A stretch of 53,358 nucleotides of DNA from a bacterium (lineage in GTDB: Bacteria; UBP6; UBA1177): NCBI GenBank assembly GCA_022703485.1, contig JAKLDO010000009.1:1-53358 (forward strand). The letters are read 5' to 3'. Positions 8,502-17,151 of this stretch are shown in pieces. Position numbers and translations under genes: made by a program. Numbering within the stretch: position 1 is the stretch's first letter; each line of letters starts with the position of its first letter. The notes under the pieces were generated by a model, which was not told the DNA's origin, did no database searches, and worked only from the letters and a program-made list of their open reading frames with translations.

Positions 8502-9983
8502 CTAAGCTGAGAACTCGACAACTTTGTTCTTACCTGTCTTCTTTGCCTCATAAAGACAGATGTCTGAAAGGGCGATAAGTTCGTCAAGAGACCGTGTATT
8601 GTCAACCGATGCGGCACAGCCTATTGAAACAGTTACCCATATTTCACGCCCTTCCCATGAATTGTTCATTTTTTCCACGGCATTTCTCATTCTTTCACAT
8701 ACCCTTGAAGCTATCTCTTTTTCGGCTGAAATTATCACAATGAACTCCTCTCCGCCGAAACGGCCGACGATATCTATCTCCCTTAGCGTTCTGTTAAGTA
8801 CGGCAACAACATTTTTCAAAACGAGGTCTCCGGCCTGATGTCCGTATGTATCGTTCACTGTCTTGAAATTATCAATATCAAGCATTGCAACTGAAAATAC
8901 ACTTCTGCTGTCGGTTCTGGATTTTTTATACCGCTCTTCAAGGATCTTCATTAAGTATCTTCTGTTATAGGCACCTGTCAATTCGTCAGTTGTGGCATCT
9001 TTATGCAGTTTTTTCTGAGATGTAACAGTACTCAGCTGGGATATTGCGGAATCAAGTATCCTTTCCTGCACAGACCTTATTCCGCTGTTACGGGAAAGCA
9101 TAAAAGCAGTTACGCCGTAAACAAAAAGATATTCATCAAAAATGGGGAGAACAAGCCAGTTCTCATTAAAATGCTCTTCAGAAATTATTATCTGTCTCAG
9201 AAAATCATCCCAGCTCCGGGTCTGAACATTTCCTGAAAGAACTATTTTGAGATCATCAGTGTGGGAACCGCTGCGTGCAAAAAGGAAAGAATCTATGTTA
9301 AGAATGCTGACAAGTTCAGCAAGCGCTTCTTCAAACGAGATCTTCTCTTCATTAAGACTGGCTATTATCCTGTTTGAATGATGTATGCTGGAATTCTCGA
9401 TCATCTTTTCCCTGAGCTCGCGGTCGGCGAATTTCATGCTCAGGATCGATTCTCCAAGTACCATGAAAAGGGAAAAGAACGAAAAATCATGCCTTGAGAA
9501 CTTGCAAGATGTCCCGCTAAGCGAGATATTGACCATGTAGCTTGTTCCGGTTATCTCGAAAAAATTGAAATACTCCTGTTCCTCCTCGATCACGGCATTG
9601 CCGTTGAATTCAGGCACATTCGAATTATCCTTGCCGTCTTTCAGTGTCTCAGAGACAGCCTCCCACTTTGATGCGGAGCTATCGAACCTGAAAAAACCGC
9701 AGTATCTGTAACCGAAAAAACCGTCACCGAGAAAGTTAACGACCTTTTCAAAAAAATCGTCAATACCTGCCGGCTGAAGTTCTATCGCTGAAAAATAGAC
9801 CACTTTTTCAAGGGCGCTTTTCATCCAGTCGCTTGAATGAAGATATTCGTCCCTGACAGAATCGGCGATCCTTTCATTTTCACGGAGAAGGTCATCCACT
9901 TTCTTTTTCAGAGAGGATATCTCTTCATCCTTTCTTACAAGTTCAGCCGAAAGATCTTTGTATAATTTTTCAAAATTTTGCAA
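8502..9983 (-). CDS. Diguanylate cyclase (GGDEF) with N-terminal sensor region
   Basis: A 493-residue signalling enzyme predicted to make c-di-GMP from two GTP. Residues ~1-45 are a coiled coil (EEISSLKKKVDDLLRENERI), ~60-320 a GAF-like sensory region without TM segments, and ~330-490 the GGDEF domain. The active loop is FGGEEF (GGEEF at 410-414). An RxxD inhibitory site (REID, 401-404) lies five residues before it, so product feedback is expected. DELTGAYNRRYL and LDIDNFKTVNDTYGH are typical GGDEF segments. Start is TTG at 9983 with AAGGTG eight nt upstream. Its mRNA continues into the ankyrin gene, suggesting a common process. Confidence 0.93.
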   Translation of the reverse strand: MQNFEKLYKDLSAELVRKDEEISSLKKKVDDLLRENERIADSVRDEYLHSSDWMKSALEKVVYFSAIELQPAGIDDFFEKVVNFLGDGFFGYRYCGFFRFDSSASKWEAVSETLKDGKDNSNVPEFNGNAVIEEEQEYFNFFEITGTSYMVNISLSGTSCKFSRHDFSFFSLFMVLGESILSMKFADRELREKMIENSSIHHSNRIIASLNEEKISFEEALAELVSILNIDSFLFARSGSHTDDLKIVLSGNVQTRSWDDFLRQIIISEEHFNENWLVLPIFDEYLFVYGVTAFMLSRNSGIRSVQERILDSAISQLSTVTSQKKLHKDATTDELTGAYNRRYLMKILEERYKKSRTDSRSVFSVAMLDIDNFKTVNDTYGHQAGDLVLKNVVAVLNRTLREIDIVGRFGGEEFIVIISAEKEIASRVCERMRNAVEKMNNSWEGREIWVTVSIGCAASVDNTRSLDELIALSDICLYEAKKTGKNKVVEFSA

Positions 9984-10015
9984 AACACCAGCACCTTAAA
10001 ATAGAATCCGGGGTG

Positions 10016-10044
10016 AATATAACAGAAAAGGGAACTGTTTTCAA
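10016..10044 (-). promoter_or_regulatory. Predicted promoter of the diguanylate cyclase-ankyrin operon
   Basis: Minus strand: TTGAAA (10044-10039), 17-bp spacer, TATATT (10021-10016). It sits 33 nt before the TTG start at 9983. Confidence 0.4.
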
Positions 10045-10055
10045 AATATTTAGAG

Positions 10056-10655
10056 TTATTTAAAATACCTGTAGAATTTCCTGTCCGCAATGCCGAGCAT
10101 GTCTCGATCACCTTCCGAATCACCGTATGCGAATATGTACTCAAAAGAGGCCGGATCGTAGATCTCAAGTATCCTTCTGACTTTTTCAGGACCGTAGCAG
10201 TTCTCACCTTCTATTTTTCCCGTGAATGTGCCGTTGACCGCTTCAAGCTTTGTGGCAATGAGCTCCATTCCGTTATTTCTTGCAAAATGTTTAAGCCACT
10301 GTTCTCCTGATGCCGACACAAGAACTGTTTCATCACCTCTGTCCCGATGTGTCTTTATTGCAATAAGTGCTGAATTTTTAAGGATTCCCGGCATTTTAGC
10401 TTCCGTGTATTCGCAAACTATTGAATCGAACTCTTTTTCGCTCATACCTTTTATCATCCTTGTTAGAAACATCTCTTTAAGTTTTTTTCCTGACACGATC
10501 TTCAGGAAATAAAGGACTATGAAGGGAAAAAGTTTCAGACACATAAGGTAAAAACGGCATTTTCCGAGCATATGCACAGAAAGATCGAGAAAGCTGTCCT
10601 TCGATGTCACTGTGCCGTCAAAATCAAAAAGTGCGAGGTTCCTTCCGTTTTTCAT
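10056..10655 (-). CDS. HAD-superfamily (IB, SerB-like) phosphatase
   Basis: A 200-residue cytosolic hydrolase. Motif I FDFDGTVTS with nucleophile Asp10 and Asp12 is at the N-terminus, motif II is VLVSASG, and motif III is YGDSEGDRDML. The helical cap between motifs I and II (KCRFYLMCLKLFPFIVLYFLK) fits subclass IB enzymes such as phosphoserine or glycerol-phosphate phosphatases; the substrate cannot be told. A longer frame runs to a TTG at 10724, but family alignment favours the ATG at 10655. No Shine-Dalgarno precedes it, yet a promoter-like pair ends 6 nt upstream, so translation may be leaderless. Confidence 0.85.
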   Translation of the reverse strand: MKNGRNLALFDFDGTVTSKDSFLDLSVHMLGKCRFYLMCLKLFPFIVLYFLKIVSGKKLKEMFLTRMIKGMSEKEFDSIVCEYTEAKMPGILKNSALIAIKTHRDRGDETVLVSASGEQWLKHFARNNGMELIATKLEAVNGTFTGKIEGENCYGPEKVRRILEIYDPASFEYIFAYGDSEGDRDMLGIADRKFYRYFK

Positions 10656-10661
10656 GCTTTT

Positions 10662-10690
10662 TTTATAACACAGAAAGGCTGCTTTATCAA
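10662..10690 (-). promoter_or_regulatory. Promoter-like pair immediately before the HAD start codon
   Basis: Minus strand: TTGATA (10690-10685), 17-bp spacer, TATAAA (10667-10662), then six nt to the ATG at 10655. If used, the mRNA would begin at or next to the AUG. Confidence 0.4.
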
Positions 10691-10760
10691 AACTATCTGA
10701 AAAATATTTTAAAATCACCGGCAAAGACTATAATTCACTGAACAATAAAGGGAGGTTCGT

Positions 10761-11324
10761 ATGAATATCGCGATCTTCGGAGTTCCAGGAGCAGGCAAAG
10801 GGACACAGTGCAAACTTCTTTCAGAGCGTCTTGACCTTGTACACATTTCTACCGGAGACCTTATACGGAATGAAATAGCTGAAAGGTCGGAAACCGGCAT
10901 CAAGGCGGAAAAGATAATAAACTCAGGTAAACTTCTTGATGACGGAACTGTTTTTGAGATGTTCTCGAAAAAACTTCATGCATCTCAAAACAGGAAGGGA
11001 GTTCTTTTTGACGGTTTTCCCCGTACGCTGAAACAGGCTGAAATGCTCGATGAACTTCTAAAATCGATGGGAACGGAGCTTCACCGTTTCATAGATATCG
11101 TTCTTTCAGAAGAGGAATCGGTGGAAAGGATACTTAAACGGGCGGCGATCGAAGGGAGAGCTGACGACAATCCTGAGACAGTAAGGTCCCGTTTTCAGGA
11201 ATACAATCTTAAAACTGCCCCCATTTCAGGACATTACAGCAAAATGGGTATCAGCGTAAACATTGACGGAAGCGGTTCTGTAGAGGAAGTTTACGGAAGG
11301 ATCGTAAAAGCGCTGAACATCTAA
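10761..11324 (+). CDS. adk: Adenylate kinase, short LID form
   Basis: A 187-residue nucleoside monophosphate kinase converting ATP and AMP to two ADP. It shows P-loop GVPGAGKGT (7-15), the AMP-site segment HISTGDLIRNEI, FDGFPRT, and a LID region with ERILKRAAIEGRADDN. The ~30-residue zinc/LID insertion of long bacterial Adk is absent, so it is the short form seen in many anaerobes and in UMP/CMP-kinase-like relatives; UMP/CMP kinase is the main alternative. GGGAGG precedes the ATG. TATAAT at 10729-10734 could be its -10 box, without a clear -35. Confidence 0.9.
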   Translation: MNIAIFGVPGAGKGTQCKLLSERLDLVHISTGDLIRNEIAERSETGIKAEKIINSGKLLDDGTVFEMFSKKLHASQNRKGVLFDGFPRTLKQAEMLDELLKSMGTELHRFIDIVLSEEESVERILKRAAIEGRADDNPETVRSRFQEYNLKTAPISGHYSKMGISVNIDGSGSVEEVYGRIVKALNI

Positions 11325-11328
11325 AAAT

Positions 11329-11356
11329 TTGACAACCCGCCTTCAGAATGTAGAAT
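11329..11356 (+). promoter_or_regulatory. Promoter of tRNA-Leu
   Basis: TTGACA (11329-11334), 16-bp spacer, TAGAAT (11351-11356). Transcription would start about 8 nt before the mature tRNA 5' end at 11372. Confidence 0.7.
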
Positions 11357-11371
11357 CCCAATCCGATTTCA

Positions 11372-11458
11372 GCCGGAGTGGTGAAATTGGTAGACGCACT
11401 GGACTCAAAATCCAGCGGGGGCGACCCCATGCCGGTTCGATTCCGGCCTCCGGCACCA
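11372..11458 (+). tRNA. tRNA-Leu, anticodon CAA
   Basis: An 87-nt type II tRNA with a 7-bp acceptor stem (GCCGGAG/CTCCGGC), an anticodon stem CTGGA/TCCAG enclosing CTCAAAA (anticodon CAA, reading UUG), a long variable arm (GGGGGCGACCCC) and a GGTTCGATTCC T-loop. The 3' CCA is encoded (11456-11458). It lies between adk and the DEAD-box helicase with its own strong promoter. Confidence 0.97.
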
Positions 11459-11490
11459 TAATTCATTAATCAATCCGATATGGAGCAGTT

Positions 11491-12723
11491 ATGAAATTGA
11501 ATACATTTGACAGAATGAATATCATTCCGCCTGTTTTACTTGCACTGAAGGAAGTTGGTTATTCATCCCCCACTCCCATCCAGTCACAGGCGATCCCCGT
11601 TATTTTTGAAGGAAAGGATATTTTCGGCATAGCTCAGACCGGAACAGGCAAAACGGCAGCTTTTGCAATTCCTATAATCCAGAAGATCCACAAGGATCAC
11701 ACCGGCTTAAAAGGAAAAAGGAACATTAAAACCCTCATCTGCACACCGACAAGAGAACTTGCGATCCAGATAAGCGAGAGTTTTTCGACTTACGGCAGGC
11801 ACACCCATGTGAAAAACACCGTCATTTTCGGTGGTGTAAATCAATTCAGTCAGGTTTCCAGCCTTAAACAGGGAGTCGATGTCCTGATCGCAACTCCGGG
11901 ACGCTTTCTTGACCTTCACAATCAGGGATATATATCGCTTGATCATCTTGAAACCTTCGTTCTTGACGAAGCTGACAGGATGCTTGACATGGGGTTCATT
12001 CACGACATTAAAAAGATCATAAGCGTGCTTCCGGTTAAACGGCAGACCCTTCTTTTCTCAGCTACGATGCCGGGAGACATACTGACACTTGCTTCCAGAA
12101 TACTCAGATCTCCTGTAAAAATTGAAGTTACGCCGGAATCCTCTACCGTGGAAGCGATATCCCAGATCTGTTATTTTGTTGATAAGAACAGGAAAAAAGA
12201 CCTGCTCGCCCATCTTCTGACCGATGATGCCATTGTGTCCGCGCTTGTTTTCACCAGAACGAAACACGGAGCGGACAAAGTTGTTAAAGATCTGCACCGC
12301 TGTGATATAATCGCTTCAGCAATCCACGGCAACAAGTCCCAGACTGCAAGACAGCGTGCTCTGAGTGATTTCAAAGAGGGCAAGTGCCGGGTTCTTGTAG
12401 CGACAGACATTGCCGCCCGCGGAATTGACATTGACGAACTGACACATGTTATAAATTACGATCTGCCCAACATTCCTGAGACTTACATCCACAGAATAGG
12501 CAGGACAGGAAGGGCCGGACTCACAGGTTGCGCAATATCATTTTGCGATGCTGAAGAAAAGCCGTATCTCAAAGATATTCAGAAACTCACAGGAAGGGTC
12601 ATTCCTAAAATGGAAAAACACCCGTTCATGCCGGAAATATCTGAACCTGAAAAAACGATCCAGGTCGTAAAAAAAGCGATGTCCTCAAGAAGCAATCCAA
12701 GAGTCAGCCGCAGAAGACGCTGA
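11491..12723 (+). CDS. DEAD-box ATP-dependent RNA helicase, RhlE-like
   Basis: A 410-residue helicase that remodels RNA structure, for example in ribosome assembly or mRNA decay. Visible motifs: Q motif (PTPIQSQAIP), motif I AQTGTGKT (48-55), PTRELA, TPGR, DEAD (159-162), SAT (190-192), ARGIDI and HRIGRTGRAG. The C-terminal extension is short and basic (SSRSNPRVSRRRR), as in RhlE. GGAG is present before the ATG. It lies downstream of tRNA-Leu on the same strand, with no obvious terminator between them. Confidence 0.94.
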   Translation: MKLNTFDRMNIIPPVLLALKEVGYSSPTPIQSQAIPVIFEGKDIFGIAQTGTGKTAAFAIPIIQKIHKDHTGLKGKRNIKTLICTPTRELAIQISESFSTYGRHTHVKNTVIFGGVNQFSQVSSLKQGVDVLIATPGRFLDLHNQGYISLDHLETFVLDEADRMLDMGFIHDIKKIISVLPVKRQTLLFSATMPGDILTLASRILRSPVKIEVTPESSTVEAISQICYFVDKNRKKDLLAHLLTDDAIVSALVFTRTKHGADKVVKDLHRCDIIASAIHGNKSQTARQRALSDFKEGKCRVLVATDIAARGIDIDELTHVINYDLPNIPETYIHRIGRTGRAGLTGCAISFCDAEEKPYLKDIQKLTGRVIPKMEKHPFMPEISEPEKTIQVVKKAMSSRSNPRVSRRRR

Positions 12724-12747
12724 AATATTATGCCCTTACTTCTATAG

Positions 12748-13704
12748 TTATTCAACGACAGGACATATTTTTGCCCCCTGATTGATGAACTGCTGAGAAA
12801 GATCTCCATCCGGGGTGTTCGTGGGGTGATAAATTATTATGTCACTGCCTGAAAGGTAAAGTTTTCCGCCGTCTTTTGCGGTAATATCTATTGCTTCATC
12901 AACTGAAAGCTGAGGTAGTGTTTCATTAAGTGCAAAGCCCATAAGACAGTCTATTGAACCCGAATTTGTAAGTTGAATGACCTGCAAAAAAGATTTGTCA
13001 GGACACATTGCAAGAACATCTCCTTTAATCATAGAATCATTTACGATAAGCAAAATTCTCGGTGCAGAAACAGACTGCCCGGAGAACATGTGCTGAACCA
13101 CATAAATCTCACCGTCATCCCAGTGATATGCGACAACATCTGCTGTGTCGCCAGATGATCCTTCAAAAGGTATTTGAGCATTTTTTCCGTATCCGAAAAG
13201 TCCAGTGAACGCCGGAGTTGTCATAATTCCTTCCGGGTGAGCATCAAAGTAGCTGTCGCCTTGAGAATCGGCAGTGTCATAGTCAAAAATAAAGTCGGTC
13301 TTAAAATTAATTGTCATCTTTCCGTAAGGTTTCGCCCCGTCTGATTTTAAAGGGCAGTCAGATGTATCAAAACCGGTACAGTCAGATTTGCATGGAGCCT
13401 GTCCATAACCGTATTGAGAGCCGAGGGCTTCACAGGATTCAGTTCCGCCGTCGCAAGATTCGCCATCTTCAATTGTTGAATTGCCACAGACGGAGCTGCT
13501 GTTTTCATTGTCAGAAATTTCTTCATTATCTGTCTGGTTTTCGTTTTCTGCCGGATCATCAGAAATTTCTAAATCATCGGAGACCTCCGATTTGTCTGAT
13601 GTCTCATTGTCTGTTGCTGATTCTGTGTCTTCATCTTCGACACCACATGAGAAAAGAACAAAACTTAACACAAAAACTGAAATAATTTTAAAGACTTGAT
13701 TCAT
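12748..13704 (-). CDS. Lipoprotein with acidic linker and one Cys-rich repeat
   Basis: A 318-residue lipoprotein with lipobox LFSC (Cys20) followed by GVEDEDTE, the same post-Cys motif as the distant VWA lipoproteins. Next is a Ser/Asp/Glu/Asn linker to about residue 70, one Cys-rich repeat (CGNSTIEDGESCDGG then paired Cys), and a ~200-residue C-terminal beta-rich domain of unknown family (KMTINFKTDFIFDYD, DVVAYHWDDGEIYVVQHMF, GKLYLSGSDIIIYH). TAGGAGG lies five nt before the ATG. Convergent with the helicase gene. Likely surface or periplasmic; no function is recognisable. Confidence 0.85.
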   Translation of the reverse strand: MNQVFKIISVFVLSFVLFSCGVEDEDTESATDNETSDKSEVSDDLEISDDPAENENQTDNEEISDNENSSSVCGNSTIEDGESCDGGTESCEALGSQYGYGQAPCKSDCTGFDTSDCPLKSDGAKPYGKMTINFKTDFIFDYDTADSQGDSYFDAHPEGIMTTPAFTGLFGYGKNAQIPFEGSSGDTADVVAYHWDDGEIYVVQHMFSGQSVSAPRILLIVNDSMIKGDVLAMCPDKSFLQVIQLTNSGSIDCLMGFALNETLPQLSVDEAIDITAKDGGKLYLSGSDIIIYHPTNTPDGDLSQQFINQGAKICPVVE

Positions 13705-13832
13705 AAATGCCTCCTAAAAAAACATACTGATCGCTAAACGACTCTTAAACATGCATACAAGTTAAAATATAATCTTAGTTGGACGAATTCGCCTTTTTTT
13801 GCAAATCAGGGCGACAACAGTCACTTTTTCAT

Positions 13833-13854
13833 GTCCGATTTTGCATATTCGGAC
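13833..13854. promoter_or_regulatory. Dyad GTCCGA-N10-TCGGAC
   Basis: A perfect 6-bp inverted repeat (13833-13838 and 13849-13854) in the ~350-nt divergent spacer between the lipoprotein at 13704 and the chaperone at 14052. No T-run follows, so an operator is more likely than a terminator. Which gene it serves is unknown. Confidence 0.35.
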
Positions 13855-13913
13855 TGTTTCTGAATTTTCTTAAGGTAAAGTAAAAATATATTGTTTGATT
13901 CAAAATCGCTCAG

Positions 13914-13938
13914 GATACTTCAAAATTACTGAAGTGTC
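13914..13938. promoter_or_regulatory. Nine-base-pair hairpin in the divergent spacer
   Basis: GATACTTCA (13914-13922) can pair with TGAAGTGTC (13930-13938) around a 7-nt loop, with one G-U pair. It lies 41 nt before the -35 box of the chaperone promoter and has no following T-run. Confidence 0.35.
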
Positions 13939-13978
13939 AGTTCTGTATCGGGCTGTTTGCACGATATGAATCAAAATA

Positions 13979-14006
13979 TTGATTTTTGATATACTATCTA
14001 TACAAT
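13979..14006 (+). promoter_or_regulatory. Promoter of the SurA/PpiD-like gene
   Basis: TTGATT (13979-13984), 16-bp spacer, TACAAT (14001-14006). It overlaps an in-frame upstream start at 13986, which argues that translation begins at the ATG at 14052. Confidence 0.55.
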
Positions 14007-14051
14007 CGCACCTGTTATTTTTGTATCCTTATTTTTAGAAGAGGTTTATAC

Positions 14052-15311
14052 ATGTTTGCTGACATCAGAAAAAAAAGCAGTTCAATCCTTGTTTCATTAA
14101 TGTTCGCGGCCATCATTGTCACTTTCGTAATATCTTTCGGCCCGGGTGACGATGCAGGATGCAGTGAAAAGAAAAATTATGCGGCAAGTGTCAACGGCGA
14201 AATAATCACCGCTTCCGAGTTCCGTTTTTCATATTCAAACCTTTTCGATTACTACCAGAGAGTCTATCAGGATGCTTTCAATAACGAGACAGCGAAACAG
14301 ATGAAGCTGGCCCAGAAAGCGCTTGACGGGCTTGTCGGTGAAGTCCTCATGGCACAGAAAGCTGAAGAGCTCGGATTCAAAGTGTCTGACGAGGAAGTTA
14401 GAAAAGAGATCACCACCACTCCTTATTTCCAGAACGGCGGAAAATTCGACCGTGATACATACAATAAAATGGTACAGTTCACGCTCAACACGACAGTTTC
14501 ATCTTATGAGCACAAGGTCAGACTCCAGCTTCTCTCAAGAAAGCTCAGAAGCTTCCTGTTCAACAGCGTAGGAGTTTCAGATACAGAAATGAAAGAAGCG
14601 TTCGTCCTTGCACGCGAATCATATGATATCAATGTAATGGCCCTTTCAGAAGCAGTCCTCAAAAAAGAAGTTAAAGATAAGATAGCAGCTGAAGTAAGCA
14701 GCGAAGAGATCAAAAAACTCCTTGAGACCGACCTTGCAAAAGTCAAGCTCAAATTCGAGGACAATGTTTCGAAATACAGCAAAGAAGGCGGTGACGGAAA
14801 AACGACATTTGAAAATTCAAAAGAAGCCGTTGCAAAGGATATGATCGTAAAAACAAAGATCGAAGAGAAGACCGCATCTGATTCAAAGAAACTTTTCGAA
14901 GAGCTCAAAAAGGACATGAACCTCGCACCCGAAAAGATCGCCAAAATGCTTCCTGACTGGAACATAGAAAAGAAAGAGGCTCTTAATATCACAAAGAACA
15001 CAAGGTTCGTACAGGGCGTAGGTTTCAGTCCCAAATTCGTCCAGAAGCTTTTCGAGAAAAAAGAAGGAATGATGGATGATGTTTTCGTTACTGATGAGAA
15101 TAACTATGTTGTAGCGTGGGTGAAAGAATATAAACCCGCAGACATGACCAAGTTCGACGCAGAAAAGGAAATGTTCGGCAACAGCATAAGAACATCAAAA
15201 ATATCGGCAGTACTTCAGAATTATGTCGACGATCTGAAATCAAAGGCTAACATATCTGTAAACGCTGAATTCCTGAAACTGTATGAAGACTCAGGAAATA
15301 ACGGCGAATAG
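14052..15311 (+). CDS. PpiD/SurA-N-like periplasmic folding chaperone
   Basis: A 419-residue protein anchored by one N-terminal TM helix (about residues 10-31, SILVSLMFAAIIVTFVISFG). A SurA_N/PpiD-type chaperone region follows (AASVNGEIITASEFRFSYSNL, LDGLVGEVLMAQKAEELGFKVSDEEVRKEI). No parvulin PPIase core is obvious in the middle, so it may be a chaperone without isomerase activity. It probably assists outer-membrane or surface lipoprotein folding, which suits a genome with this many lipoproteins. The start is chosen at 14052 because GAGG precedes it and the predicted promoter covers the alternative start at 13986. The next gene begins 5 nt downstream. Confidence 0.82.
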   Translation: MFADIRKKSSSILVSLMFAAIIVTFVISFGPGDDAGCSEKKNYAASVNGEIITASEFRFSYSNLFDYYQRVYQDAFNNETAKQMKLAQKALDGLVGEVLMAQKAEELGFKVSDEEVRKEITTTPYFQNGGKFDRDTYNKMVQFTLNTTVSSYEHKVRLQLLSRKLRSFLFNSVGVSDTEMKEAFVLARESYDINVMALSEAVLKKEVKDKIAAEVSSEEIKKLLETDLAKVKLKFEDNVSKYSKEGGDGKTTFENSKEAVAKDMIVKTKIEEKTASDSKKLFEELKKDMNLAPEKIAKMLPDWNIEKKEALNITKNTRFVQGVGFSPKFVQKLFEKKEGMMDDVFVTDENNYVVAWVKEYKPADMTKFDAEKEMFGNSIRTSKISAVLQNYVDDLKSKANISVNAEFLKLYEDSGNNGE

Positions 15312-15316
15312 CATTA

Positions 15317-17149
15317 ATGATAACAAGTGAAAGACTTCTTAAAATAATCTCCTTACTTATCCTCGTTTCAACAATAATATTCACCGCCTTTACTGTAATA
15401 AGTGAAATGATGAAACCTGAGGACAGATTTGAACGGATAGTACAGGAATACTGCCCCAACGGATACTCCGGACTTGATAGAGAGGAGTCAACTCAGGAAC
15501 TATCAGAGCAGGACTGCATTTTCATAAATTCAGAAAAATTGAGATCTCCGGCACTGCATAAGTATGAAGGAATGAGGAATGTTGACGGTTTTGACCGCCT
15601 TTTCATAGGTTCAAGAGGAATCCTTCTCAAAAAGAACAGAACAGACTATCAGGCTCCGGCTGCATCTATCATCAAATGTATAAGGAAAGGAGAATGCAGT
15701 CACAGCGGCACAGGTTCCAAATATACCGTTACAATAGAAATGAAGGACGGTTCAGGCAGACTGTCAGCTTCTGTATCGTATGTTGACACGGAACTATCAC
15801 AGATATCAAGGAATAGCAGAAAGCTTCTTGCCGACATTGTTAAGCTTAAAAATGGCGACATGAACACACTGAGATCTCTCATTTATTTTCACCATCCATA
15901 CACTTTCATAGAGAACAAATCACCTGAAAACACGGTATCTATGATGAAAAAGGGGCTTGACGGTCTCTATCTTGAATCACGAGGCGCCAAAATAAGGGTC
16001 CTTCCCGACGAATACAGTTCAAACGACCCTTTCGACCTTCTTGACAAAAAAGGAAAGCAGTACGGCCTTGAAAAAGAGGAATATAAAAAAGACGAGGCAT
16101 CAGTGTTCATCTACAGAACATCTCAGTTCATCGAACATAACGGCGAAATGGTACCGTTCTTCATAAATGCAAAAAAAGGGAAAAAAGACCTTTCTGACAA
16201 AATATCATCTCTTTTTATCATAAAACATCTGAAAAATATTCAGGAGCCTTCAGGCCGTTTCATCAGCGGACTTGAGATATTCAGCGCAAAAGAGACAGAA
16301 GAGCAGGATTCAAATATCTCGCAGGCCTATGCAGCTATGGCGCTTTTCAAACTCTCAGTCCAGCTCAGCGACCCATCACTTAAGGAAATGGCGGTAAGAT
16401 CGTACAGCTACATCTCCGGCATCGGAAACAAAAGTGAAGAACTGAAAGCTTTTGAAATAATCCTCAGATCAATATGCAAAGAAGAATGTCCTGAAAACGG
16501 TGAGATGAATTCATTTGCTGACTCCTTAAAAAAGATAGAGACAGTAAAAACTCTTTCCGAAGCCCACCCTCTTTCCACAGGAACTTTCATAAATGCGGCT
16601 CTCTCGGTCAGAAACGACCCTGCCTTTGAAGCAGAGCTGGCGGAACTTCTCAGATCGTCAGTTCCAAAAACCGGAACCATGAAAACAAAAGACAAGATTA
16701 TTTATACAGCGTCCATAGCCTCGATATCAGTTCCTGATACATCTGCGATAGCTTCTGTAATAAAACAGTACCTTGAAGACAACAGTGCTTTTCTTGATTC
16801 AATAAGATTCGATGACAGGAACTTCGGTGACATGTCCGGAAGTATAACTCTGAAACAGTCAGCAGAAAGGCCTGAAACAGCACTTTCAATAGTTCTTGCG
16901 AGCGGTCTTTCCAGTGCGGACACCAAAGGAATGTCTCCAGCCGCGGCATCCAAACTTTCAGCAGATGCCGGCCTTTTCATAAAGAACCTCATTGTAACTG
17001 ACGATGATTTCCCTGCATGGGGTTCAACATCCGCGAAACAGAAAGTTCAAGGCGGAATAAGGGCTTTCCCGGGATCGGCAAAAATAAGACTTTTCAATAC
17101 GGCGAGAGCATTGAACTATTTTAGTAACAGGATTTCAATACAAAGGTGA
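15317..17149 (+). CDS. Membrane-anchored protein with an AMMECR1-like segment
   Basis: A 610-residue protein with an N-terminal signal anchor (LLKIISLLILVSTIIFTAFTV). Around residues 165-280 the pattern LSASVSYVDTELSQIS ... GLDGLYLESRGAKIRVLPDEY ... KGKQYGLEKEEYKKD ... VFIYRTSQF resembles AMMECR1 domains (GV.L..GgrratfLPqV..KaGl...W...v..yR). The C-terminal ~300 residues are helical with repeating ALFKLSVQLSDPSLKEMAVRSY-type segments, suggestive of an alpha/alpha toroid. The AMMECR1 assignment is by eye. The gene sits between the chaperone gene (5 nt) and the Cys-cluster protein (frames abut), so the three form one operon. Confidence 0.6.
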   Translation: MITSERLLKIISLLILVSTIIFTAFTVISEMMKPEDRFERIVQEYCPNGYSGLDREESTQELSEQDCIFINSEKLRSPALHKYEGMRNVDGFDRLFIGSRGILLKKNRTDYQAPAASIIKCIRKGECSHSGTGSKYTVTIEMKDGSGRLSASVSYVDTELSQISRNSRKLLADIVKLKNGDMNTLRSLIYFHHPYTFIENKSPENTVSMMKKGLDGLYLESRGAKIRVLPDEYSSNDPFDLLDKKGKQYGLEKEEYKKDEASVFIYRTSQFIEHNGEMVPFFINAKKGKKDLSDKISSLFIIKHLKNIQEPSGRFISGLEIFSAKETEEQDSNISQAYAAMALFKLSVQLSDPSLKEMAVRSYSYISGIGNKSEELKAFEIILRSICKEECPENGEMNSFADSLKKIETVKTLSEAHPLSTGTFINAALSVRNDPAFEAELAELLRSSVPKTGTMKTKDKIIYTASIASISVPDTSAIASVIKQYLEDNSAFLDSIRFDDRNFGDMSGSITLKQSAERPETALSIVLASGLSSADTKGMSPAAASKLSADAGLFIKNLIVTDDDFPAWGSTSAKQKVQGGIRAFPGSAKIRLFNTARALNYFSNRISIQR

Positions 17150-17151
17150 AC

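Noticed and set aside
11459-11490. tRNA-Leu as a mobile-element attachment site
   Set aside because: No integrase, no repeated tRNA 3' end seen, and flanks are housekeeping genes.
13986-14051. Upstream 22-codon extension of the SurA/PpiD-like gene
   Set aside because: Overlaps the predicted promoter and lacks a ribosome binding site; ATG 14052 has GAGG and a proper TM anchor.
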